Assembly (NCBI GenBank): GCA_019347585.1
Contig: JAHWLC010000016.1
Location: forward strand, 1-11,071
DNA length: 11,071 bases
Origin: Actinomycetota bacterium
GTDB taxonomy: Bacteria; Actinomycetota; Acidimicrobiia; Spongiisociales; ZC4RG35
Reading direction: 5' to 3'
In this document: piece after piece, positions 5,473-11,071 of the stretch
Layout: each line of letters opens with the position of its first letter
Position numbering within the stretch: position 1 is the first letter of the stretch
Notes under the pieces: generated by a model
The model's database searches: none
Told to the model about the DNA's origin: nothing
What the model saw: the letters and a program-made list of their open reading frames with translations, nothing else
Program-made: the position numbers and the translations under genes

Positions 5473-7483
5473 CGGCGGTGGCCCGCGGCTCCACCGGGGT
5501 CTCGGAACGGCGCCGTCCGGCCATGGCCATCATTCCGCCGCCGGCGACCACGCCTCCGCCCAGCCAAATCAGCCAGATCATCGGGGAGGTGTCGAACTTG
5601 AGAGTGGCATCATCAGGATCGAGGAAGAGCATGGTCACGTAGATGTCCCCACCTGGGAGGTGGAGGGCGTCGGGCGTGGCGACGCCGGTCGGGTCGTTGC
5701 CGAAGTAGTTCGCCGCCGGCTCCAAAGAGGCGACAAAGGAGCCGTCCCTCGTCACGGTGAGCCGGGCGCCCGTGGTCGTCCTCCCTGGAGCGGTCCTCTG
5801 GAACGGAGACTCGTAGGTGAAGGTGTGGCCGGCGAAGGCCACGCTCTCCCCGGGGCTCATCTCGAGCTCGGTGTGGGAGCCGAGATTGGCGGCGAAGGCG
5901 ATGCCAAGGGCGACCAGGACCACGCCGGCATGGCTGATCTGTCCACCCCAGAAACCAGGGTCCGATCTCAGCACCTCCAAGGCGGACCGAACCCCTCCCG
6001 GCCGGGAACGGGCTCGACGCTCCGCCTGCTGGAGAAGGACGCCAACGGCAGTGGCGACGACGAAGGTGCCGAGCACCACGGCGAGCACCACCCAGCCGAT
6101 GCGGGTGACGGTGAGAGCGGTGACTATTCCCGCGGCGAGCGCGACGGCGACGGGGCCCCGCACCCTCTCCCAAAGCAGCGATGCGGGAGCGGATCGCCAG
6201 GGAAGGGCGGGGCCGATGCCCATCATGAGCAGCAGGGCGAAGCTGAGCGGCACCGCCAGCCGGTTGAAGAAGGGCTCGCCGACTCCGATCCTGGTCCCGG
6301 TGAAGGCCTCCACGATCAGTGGGTAGGTGGTGCCGGTCAGCGTGATGAAGGCGTACAAGGTGAGCAGCAGGTTGTTGGCCAGGAAGGAGCCCTCCCGCGA
6401 GACGAGATTGTCTATCCGCGGCGCCGAGGCCACCAGATGCGACCTCGTGGAGAACAATGTGAACGAGCCGACCAATACCAGCACCAAGAATCCGAGGAGC
6501 ACCGGGCCGATGGCCGATTGGGTGAAAGAGTGGACGGATTGGATCGTCCCGGAGCGAGTCAGGAACGTGCCCAGGATGGTGAGGGCGAACGTCGAGATCA
6601 CCAGGACGAAGTTCCAGGCCTGGAGCATGCCGCGACGCCGCTGCACCAGCGCCGAGTGGAGAAAGGCAGTCGCCACCAGCCAGGGCATCAGAGAGGCGTT
6701 CTCCACCGGGTCCCACGCCCAGTACCCGCCCCAGGAGAGCACCTCGTAGGCCCACCAGCCTCCCAAGACGATGCCTACGGTGAGAAAGGACCAGGCGAGA
6801 AGGGTCGATCGGTGACTCCGCCGCAGCCACTCCACGCCCGGGACGGCCAGGGCGAGAGCGGCGATGGCGTAGGCGAAGGGGACGGTCATCCCCACATAGC
6901 CGAGGTAGAGCATGGGGGGGTGGATCGCCATCAGGAGATGGTTCTGAAGCAGCGGGTTGGGCCCGTTACCCTCGGCCGGCGCCTCGGCCGGCGACCACGG
7001 CCAGGGGCTCGATCCGGCGCACCCGTTGGCCACGGCTTCGGTGCAGACCTCGAACGGGTTGGCCACCGTCAGCATGAGCCCGAAGAAGAACACGGCGACG
7101 ACTCCCATCACGGCCAGGGCGCCGGCTCCCAGCGCATCGGGATTGGATCGATGGCGGCGAAGCACCATCCAGGTGAACCCGGCGAGGACCAAGCCCCAGA
7201 GGACGATCGATCCCTCCAGGGCAGCCCACGCGGTGGCCACATTGAAGGGGAACGGGGTGGTCGAGGCGTGGTTGTTGGCCACGTAGGCCAGGCTGAAGTC
7301 GTTGCTGAGCAGGGCGAGCTGCAGGGCGGCCATGGAGATCACCGCCCCGCCCAACATCAGCCGGGCAGCCGGCTCGAGCCCATACGCCTGGGCACCGCGA
7401 GATGCGCGCCAGCCTCGCCCCGCCAGCAGCAGTGACCCGAGCAGGGCGGCTGCCAGCCCGAGGGTTCCGAGGAGGGAGAGCAT
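5465..7483 (-). CDS. ccmF: CcmF, heme lyase core of System I cytochrome c maturation
   Basis: This encodes a 672-residue polytopic membrane protein that takes heme from holo-CcmE and, with CcmH, ligates it to apocytochrome c. The tryptophan-rich WWD heme-handling domain is intact (GGWWAYEVLSWGGYWAWDP starting at 241, running to MPWL at 268). Conserved histidine regions are present at HPPMLYLGY (H188) and TRSGTIQSVHSF (H318). The early helix pair LLSNDFSLAYV and ALEGSIVLWGL is also typical, as is the extracytoplasmic C-terminal domain followed by a last helix (about 633-655). The length matches E. coli CcmF (647). One oddity is a longer loop after SNPF/ANPFE containing C147 and C155 and a run of Pro/Trp/Ala (159-170), where E. 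coli reads almost straight into the NPLLQ motif. The ATG at 7483 shares one base with the ccmE stop (TGATG). Confidence 0.97.
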   Translation of the reverse strand: MLSLLGTLGLAAALLGSLLLAGRGWRASRGAQAYGLEPAARLMLGGAVISMAALQLALLSNDFSLAYVANNHASTTPFPFNVATAWAALEGSIVLWGLVLAGFTWMVLRRHRSNPDALGAGALAVMGVVAVFFFGLMLTVANPFEVCTEAVANGCAGSSPWPWSPAEAPAEGNGPNPLLQNHLLMAIHPPMLYLGYVGMTVPFAYAIAALALAVPGVEWLRRSHRSTLLAWSFLTVGIVLGGWWAYEVLSWGGYWAWDPVENASLMPWLVATAFLHSALVQRRRGMLQAWNFVLVISTFALTILGTFLTRSGTIQSVHSFTQSAIGPVLLGFLVLVLVGSFTLFSTRSHLVASAPRIDNLVSREGSFLANNLLLTLYAFITLTGTTYPLIVEAFTGTRIGVGEPFFNRLAVPLSFALLLMMGIGPALPWRSAPASLLWERVRGPVAVALAAGIVTALTVTRIGWVVLAVVLGTFVVATAVGVLLQQAERRARSRPGGVRSALEVLRSDPGFWGGQISHAGVVLVALGIAFAANLGSHTELEMSPGESVAFAGHTFTYESPFQRTAPGRTTTGARLTVTRDGSFVASLEPAANYFGNDPTGVATPDALHLPGGDIYVTMLFLDPDDATLKFDTSPMIWLIWLGGGVVAGGGMMAMAGRRRSETPVEPRATADV

Positions 7484-7893
7484 CAGCCCTCTGCTGCCGT
7501 CCCGCCGCGCTCGGGTATCCGATAGTTCTCGTCGTGGCGGATCAGCGCCTCGCCGGCGTCGAAGGTGTCACCCGACCACGAGCCGTCGAGCAGCACCGGC
7601 ACGCCCTCGGCGAACAGGGGCGGCGGGCTGTTGCGGAGGATGACAGGGATCGTCGCTCCCCCGTCGGTCACCTCGAACCGATAAACCTCGCCACGCTCCA
7701 CGGTTCCCTCCACGACCATCCCGGCGAGGCGGAACCGCTCCCCGTCGGGGAACTCGGCCCGCCGATCCACGGCCTCGGTCGGATACAGGTAATAGGTGAG
7801 GTTCTGGCCGAGGCCGATGAGGGTCATCGCTACGACGAGGGCGATCACCCCGCCGATGCCGAGGAGGACGAAACGCCGATGCTGCACGCTCAA
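7483..7893 (-). CDS. ccmE: CcmE, heme chaperone
   Basis: This encodes a 136-residue, membrane-anchored heme chaperone, which binds heme covalently through a histidine and hands it to CcmF. Residues 8-29 form the membrane anchor. They are followed by the beta-barrel OB-fold (RRAEFPDGERFRLAGMVVEGTV; VEGTVERGEVYRFEVTDGGATIPV). The heme attachment motif is LIRHDENYRIP, with H120 as the covalent ligand and Y124 as axial ligand. This is the classical HxxxY type, not the CxxxY variant of archaea and some other bacteria. The TTG at 7893 overlaps the ccmD stop (GGTTGAGC), fitting coupled translation; a GTG two codons later (7887) is an alternative. The short charged tail is normal for the family. Confidence 0.96.
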   Translation of the reverse strand: MSVQHRRFVLLGIGGVIALVVAMTLIGLGQNLTYYLYPTEAVDRRAEFPDGERFRLAGMVVEGTVERGEVYRFEVTDGGATIPVILRNSPPPLFAEGVPVLLDGSWSGDTFDAGEALIRHDENYRIPERGGTAAEG

Positions 7894-7994
7894 CCCCCGG
7901 CTCTGCGATGACGCAGATGGAGATAGACGGCGTATCCGACGATGACGCCGTAGGAGACCAAGAAGACGAGCGTCACCACCATCTGGTCAGACAT
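7890..7994 (-). CDS. ccmD: CcmD, small heme-exporter subunit
   Basis: This is a 34-residue protein (MSDQMVVTLVFLVSYGVIVG then AYAVYLHLRHRR-type tail) with one membrane helix at about 5-25 and a basic C-terminal end (HLRHRRAGG). That matches the usual CcmD layout of a single helix with a SYG/AYG motif followed by positive residues. In System I, CcmD is needed to release holo-CcmE from the CcmABC complex. Position confirms it: it overlaps the end of ccmC by 8 nt and the start of ccmE by 3 nt. It is short enough to be missed by gene callers. Confidence 0.9.
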   Translation of the reverse strand: MSDQMVVTLVFLVSYGVIVGYAVYLHLRHRRAGG

Positions 7995-8697
7995 CGCCGA
8001 CCTCGCTCAACCGCGGCGGCTTGACCTCGGCTCCGGCCATCGCCTCCCGCTCTGCTGCCGATTCCTCGGCCTCGGCCACCTCCATTCGAGCCACCACGAG
8101 GGCCACATAGAGCAGGGTGAAGGCAGCCAGGTTCACCAGCATCGCGACCAGCATCTCCCGGGGCATGGTGGAGCCGTCGGGTCGGATCGACTGCGTCTGG
8201 TGGAGGGTGCGGAACATGTTCACCGAGAAGTAGACCAGCGGGACCTGAACCACGGCCACGGCGCCGAGGATGGCCGAACGCCGGGCGCGAACCACCGGGT
8301 CGTCGATGGCGCCGCGCAGTGCCAGATATCCGAGGTAGACGAAGAACATGACCGCCGTGGTGGCGAGGCGGGGATCGCCCCAGTCCCAGGCGGTGCCCCA
8401 CACCCGCTGGCCCCAAATCATCCCGGTGGCGATGCCGATCGCGGTGAACAGGACCCCGACCTCGGCGGAGGCCATGGCAAGCCGGTCCCATCGGGGCCGT
8501 TTCTTCCACAGCCACATGATCGAGCCGAAGGCGGTGACGCCGAAGGCCAGGAAGGCGAGCCAGAGCGAGGGGACATGTATGTTGATGATCCGGCTGAACG
8601 CACCCTGGAGAGCGTCGGCGGGAGCGGTCAGAGCGAGCCAGAGGCCGACGGCGATCGCCAGCGCCGCCACTCCCACTAATACCGTTGCCCGCTTCAT
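7987..8697 (-). CDS. ccmC: CcmC, heme-handling membrane protein
   Basis: This encodes 236 residues with six membrane helices. CcmC binds heme on the outer face of the membrane and attaches it to CcmE as part of the CcmABCD complex. The WWD domain reads WGQRVWGTAWDWGDPRLAT (95-113). It is flanked by the two conserved histidines: H41 in NIHVPSLW and H166 in FRTLHQ. Length and motif spacing match the family (E. coli 245 aa). The ATG at 8697 overlaps the ccmB stop (ATGA), and its own stop lies inside the start of ccmD. The cytoplasmic tail (205-236) is rich in Glu/Ala, as is common. Confidence 0.97.
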   Translation of the reverse strand: MKRATVLVGVAALAIAVGLWLALTAPADALQGAFSRIINIHVPSLWLAFLAFGVTAFGSIMWLWKKRPRWDRLAMASAEVGVLFTAIGIATGMIWGQRVWGTAWDWGDPRLATTAVMFFVYLGYLALRGAIDDPVVRARRSAILGAVAVVQVPLVYFSVNMFRTLHQTQSIRPDGSTMPREMLVAMLVNLAAFTLLYVALVVARMEVAEAEESAAEREAMAGAEVKPPRLSEVGDV

Positions 8698-9368
8698 CGT
8701 GTCGCCTCTTCCAATGGTCTCGCCATGGCCACACCGGCCACGGCCAGCGCCAGGTCGGTGGTCAGCATGAGTAGTACCCAGGGAAGGATACCGGCGCCCG
8801 CCGCTATTGCCTCAAAGGTCTGAGATCCCGCGACGAGCAGCGGAATCGCCAGCGGGGCGACGATCAGGGAGGCCAGAGCCGTGCGGTCCCTGAGGCCCCA
8901 GGCGATCTCGCCGGCGAGGGTGCCCAGCTCGGACAGCCCCACCGCCACCATGACGATGGAGAGAGCGATGGCCGGGGCGGCCGCCAGAGGAAGACGAGGT
9001 CCGTAGAGAAGGACCATTGCCACGAACAGGACGACGAGGAAGGCCGTGGTGAGCAGCGACCCCGCCAGCACCCTCCCTGCGAAGCGGGCCGCCGGGTCCA
9101 CTCCGAGGAGGGCGTGGAGGTCCCGTCTCTCCCGGTCGTCGGTGGAGGAGCGTCGCAGGGCGACCTGCATGCCGAAGAGGATGCCGAGGGCCCAGAACAC
9201 CGCCGTCCCGATCTCGGAGACCAGGGTGATGCGGAGACCGAGCGCCATGGGGAACATGGCCAGGGCGACCAGGGCGAAGGGTGCGATGATGCGGAACGAC
9301 TCGCCGAGCCGGCGCTCCAGCGCGAGGTCGACACGGGCCAGTTCGAGCGTCTGGTCGCCAAAGCTCAC
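8694..9368 (-). CDS. ccmB: CcmB, permease subunit of the CcmAB transporter
   Basis: This encodes a 224-residue six-helix membrane protein, the permease partner of the ATPase CcmA. The complex uses ATP to free heme-loaded CcmE from CcmC/D. Family features visible are the amphipathic N-terminus (ELARVDLALERRLGES), the first hairpin of helices with EIGTAVFWALGILFGMQVALRRS, the cytoplasmic ERRDLHALLGVDP loop that contacts the ATPase, and the helix LASLIVAPLAIPLLVAGSQTFEA. Length is equal to E. coli CcmB (220). The GTG start overlaps the ccmA stop by 4 nt (GTGA), indicating coupling. Confidence 0.93.
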   Translation of the reverse strand: MSFGDQTLELARVDLALERRLGESFRIIAPFALVALAMFPMALGLRITLVSEIGTAVFWALGILFGMQVALRRSSTDDRERRDLHALLGVDPAARFAGRVLAGSLLTTAFLVVLFVAMVLLYGPRLPLAAAPAIALSIVMVAVGLSELGTLAGEIAWGLRDRTALASLIVAPLAIPLLVAGSQTFEAIAAGAGILPWVLLMLTTDLALAVAGVAMARPLEEATR

Positions 9369-10009
9369 GCGCCGGCCACCAGCCTTCCCACTGCCAGTCC
9401 CATGACGGCGTCGCAGCTGGTCGACAGCCGCTCGGCGTCGTGGGAGACCATGACCGCCGCCCCGCCCCCGGCGACGGTGCGGGCGATCAGGGCATCGATG
9501 AGCTCTTGGGCGGAGGAGTCGAGGCCGTGGGTGGCCTCGTCGAGGAGGAGCAGACGGGGACGGGTGAGGAGCAGTCGGGCGACCTCGAGACGGCGCAGCA
9601 TCCCGTGAGAGGCGGCTCCGGCCCTGGTCCGGGCGGCGTCCTCCAGGCCGACGACTCCCAGCGCACTCCGGGCTCGGGACAGCTCGAGTGCTGCGAGCCT
9701 GCAGACATGCTCCAGGTTCTCGGTGATGGTGAGCTCGGGGATGACCGCGGGGCGATGCCCCATCAGCCCGACCTCACTCCTCACCTCGTAGACCTGATCG
9801 GTGCCAAGGTCGGCGCCGAGGACGGTTCCCTGGCCGCGATCGATGCGGACCAGCGTCGCCAGGGTGCGTACCAGAGTGGTCTTACCGGAGCCGTTGGGCC
9901 CTGCGATCCCGATGACCTGGCGCGGGTGGAGGTCGAAGTCGATGTCCCTGAGAATGGTCTTGCCCCCCAGAGACACCCCCACCTGGCGAAGACTGCAGAG
10001 AAGGGCCAC
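9365..10009 (-). CDS. ccmA: CcmA, ATPase subunit of the CcmAB transporter
   Basis: This encodes a 214-residue ABC ATPase. Motifs seen are Walker A GPNGSGKTT (37-45), a Q-loop region GLMGHRPAVIPELTITENL with the His found in CcmA proteins, a signature segment ASHGMLRRLEVARLLL (133-148), Walker B LLLLDEATHGLD (153-164) and switch His190. The signature reads SHGM rather than the SxGQ of E. coli CcmA; that is tolerated in many bacterial ATPases. I chose the GTG at 10009, 31 nt after the end of the Lgt-like gene; a GGGGAGG stretch lies about 14 nt before it. The frame stays open further upstream, but that region overlaps the previous gene and lacks family similarity. Confidence 0.93.
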   Translation of the reverse strand: MALLCSLRQVGVSLGGKTILRDIDFDLHPRQVIGIAGPNGSGKTTLVRTLATLVRIDRGQGTVLGADLGTDQVYEVRSEVGLMGHRPAVIPELTITENLEHVCRLAALELSRARSALGVVGLEDAARTRAGAASHGMLRRLEVARLLLTRPRLLLLDEATHGLDSSAQELIDALIARTVAGGGAAVMVSHDAERLSTSCDAVMGLAVGRLVAGA

Positions 10010-10040
10010 GCCGGGAGTCTCATCCTCCCCCCGGCCACTC

Positions 10041-10712
10041 TCAAGTCGGTGTGGTGATGCGCCGGCGGAGCCGTCCACCGATGAGGAGGGCGGCTGTGCC
10101 CAGTGCCAGCGCCGCCAAGTACCACCGAATCGGGCCGCCATCCAGGCTGGGACGCATCGGCTCGGTGAGCAGGCGGATCAGGGCGGCAGCTCCGAGTGCC
10201 GCCCCCGATTTGAGCAAGGGGCGCCAAGGGAGCTTGGACACCGTCCAGGCGGCGAGAACATAGGCGACGGCGGCGTAGAGCTCCACCGGATGCCGGGTGG
10301 GTGCACCCGGGGAGAGGCCCCAGGCCCAGGGGAGGTCGGAGATCGAGCCCAGGCAGGCCGATCTCCAGACACAGCCGGCATGCCAGCCGGCCAGACCGAG
10401 CAGGGCCGCGGGGGCCACCGCGTCGAGATGATCGATTCGGCCGCTGACCGACCAGAGGTAGGCGGTGATGCCGCCGATGACCGCGGCGCCGGTGTGCACC
10501 CCACCGCGGACGACCACGACGTCGAGAGGGTTGCTCAGCGGGTTGGCTCCCTGAGAGAGCATGGCCGCGACCCGTCCCGCCAGCAGACCGACGAGGATTG
10601 CGGTGACGATGTGGTCGACGGGACGGGCGGGGAGCCGATCGGGCCAGATCCTGGTGCCCGCCCACGCCAGGCCGACTCCGGTCAGGGCTGCCCAGAGCAG
10701 GGTCAGCTCCAT
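10041..10712 (-). CDS. Lgt-fold membrane protein (prolipoprotein diacylglyceryl transferase-like) in the ccm operon
   Basis: This encodes a 223-residue polytopic protein with the order of motifs of Lgt, the enzyme that adds diacylglycerol to lipoprotein cysteines. Matching parts are GRVAAM (R47), RGGVHTGAAVIGG with H73 near the Lgt 'HGG' histidine, the loop SDLPWAWG (125-132), RHPVELYAA (140-148), and R180-x-x-x-E184-P, which has the spacing of E. coli R239/E243. The core signature GRxGN, carrying the essential Arg143 and Asn146 in E. coli, is replaced by GWHAGC (109-114). Two cysteines (C114, C120) sit in the same loop. It is also shorter than most Lgt proteins. It is therefore a divergent paralogue, and true diacylglyceryl transfer is doubtful. 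Its ATG lies 7 nt after the thioredoxin gene and it precedes ccmA, suggesting a role tied to heme or thiol handling. Fold fairly sure, function unknown. Confidence 0.7.
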   Translation of the reverse strand: MELTLLWAALTGVGLAWAGTRIWPDRLPARPVDHIVTAILVGLLAGRVAAMLSQGANPLSNPLDVVVVRGGVHTGAAVIGGITAYLWSVSGRIDHLDAVAPAALLGLAGWHAGCVWRSACLGSISDLPWAWGLSPGAPTRHPVELYAAVAYVLAAWTVSKLPWRPLLKSGAALGAAALIRLLTEPMRPSLDGGPIRWYLAALALGTAALLIGGRLRRRITTPT

Positions 10713-10719
10713 TGGTGGG

Positions 10720-11071
10720 TCAGCCCGAGCCGAGTTGCAACAGCTCGTCCAGGCGGAGGGCCAGGGTCCGCTCGTCGATCATCCCGTTGTGAGTGTGGAC
10801 CAGATCGCCGCCCGGCCCGAAGAAGAAGGTGATCGGGGTCCCGATACCGGCGAAGTGGTTGGGGACCGAGCGGTTGGGGTCGAAGAAGTGCTGGAACTCC
10901 AGCCCGAACTCGGCGAGGAACTCCCTGGCGTCCTCCCGGTTGTCCTGGACGTCGACGCCGATGAACTCGATTTGGGACCCGTATTCGACGAAGGCCTTGT
11001 TGAGCAGGGGAGCCTCGGCCCGACAGGGCAGGCACCAGGATGCCCACACATTGACCAGCGCCGGCTGGTCG
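10720..11071 (-). CDS. TlpA/ResA-like thioredoxin, 5' end beyond the window
   Basis: This is the C-terminal 117 codons of an extracytoplasmic thioredoxin. Reading in from the edge: ALVNVWASWCLPCRAEAPLL (CxxC of WCLPC), then IEFIGVDVQDNREDAREFL (the insert helix of TlpA/ResA proteins), a cis-proline loop GIGTPITFFFGPGGD, and a final helix DERTLALRLDELLQL. The signal or membrane anchor expected upstream is off the window. The GTG at 11049 is only an internal codon, since the fold needs the strand before it. It is the first visible gene of the ccm operon, ending 7 nt before the Lgt-like gene. A role in supplying or removing electrons for cytochrome c maturation fits the context but is inferred. 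It differs from the operon's own CcmG, giving two thioredoxins in one operon. Confidence 0.92.
   Translation of the reverse strand, partial: DQPALVNVWASWCLPCRAEAPLLNKAFVEYGSQIEFIGVDVQDNREDAREFLAEFGLEFQHFFDPNRSVPNHFAGIGTPITFFFGPGGDLVHTHNGMIDERTLALRLDELLQLGSG

Noticed and set aside
5453..7435. 660-residue plus-strand ORF opposite ccmF
   Set aside because: It is rich in Gly/Arg/His/Gln and low in hydrophobic residues, and lies fully antisense to a clear CcmF. It is a high-GC shadow frame.
9801..10832. Long plus-strand ORF opposite ccmA and the Lgt-like gene
   Set aside because: Arg/Pro/Gly-rich antisense shadow without recognisable domains.
1..11071. CRISPR arrays, tRNA or rRNA genes, insertion sequences, integrases
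   Set aside because: No spaced direct repeats, tRNA-like cloverleaf, transposase-like ORF or terminal inverted repeats were seen by eye. In particular no tRNA-Sec was seen in the window.

Overview
The window is a GC-rich, gene-dense bacterial segment. Starts include ATG, GTG and TTG, most stops are TGA, and many genes overlap by a few bases. Three features suggest an actinobacterial relative, perhaps an uncultured Acidimicrobiia-like lineage: a lipoprotein thioredoxin resembling mycobacterial MPT53/DsbF, apparently leaderless GTG starts, and the base composition. This placement is tentative, since there is no rRNA or marker gene here and other GC-rich phyla also carry System I cytochrome c maturation.

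Left part (1-3822), mostly accessory genes. A small four-helix membrane protein (minus) is divergent from an aquaporin (plus, 520-1182). The aquaporin is convergent with a gamma-glutamylcyclotransferase-like gene (minus, 1229-1690). Divergent from that is a secreted lipoprotein thioredoxin (plus, 1778-2395), followed after 32 nt by a membrane-anchored PAF-acetylhydrolase-like hydrolase (plus, 2428-3822).

The most interesting item is the lipoprotein thioredoxin. Its reading frame contains a TGA at 2075-2077, exactly where the first cysteine of the WCxxC active site belongs (W-TGA-P-T-C). The frame then stays open for the whole rest of a thioredoxin fold. Immediately downstream is a perfect 7-bp stem with a 5-nt loop (2087-2105), whose spacing from the TGA fits a bacterial SECIS element. 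I read this as a candidate selenoprotein with a Sec-x-x-Cys redox centre. A standard gene caller would split it into two ORFs or call it a pseudogene. No sel genes are visible in the window, so a recent nonsense mutation is the main alternative.

Right part (3875-11071), minus strand. This is one compact operon for System I cytochrome c maturation. In transcription order it encodes a thioredoxin-like protein (cut by the window edge), an Lgt-fold membrane protein, CcmA, CcmB, CcmC, CcmD (34 aa), CcmE, CcmF, a CcmH-CcmI fusion, and CcmG. From ccmA to ccmG every junction overlaps, by 1 to 8 nt. CcmABCD load heme on CcmE and release it. CcmF/CcmH ligates heme to the apocytochrome CxxCH. CcmG and the TlpA-like protein would handle thiol redox outside the membrane. 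The operon ends in three tandem 23-bp G-rich repeats lying between it and the convergent hydrolase.

Three different extracytoplasmic thioredoxin-fold proteins lie within 9.3 kb (active sites WCLPC, WCLQC and the candidate W-Sec-PTC). A link between the candidate selenoprotein and cytochrome c thiol chemistry is therefore possible but unproven.
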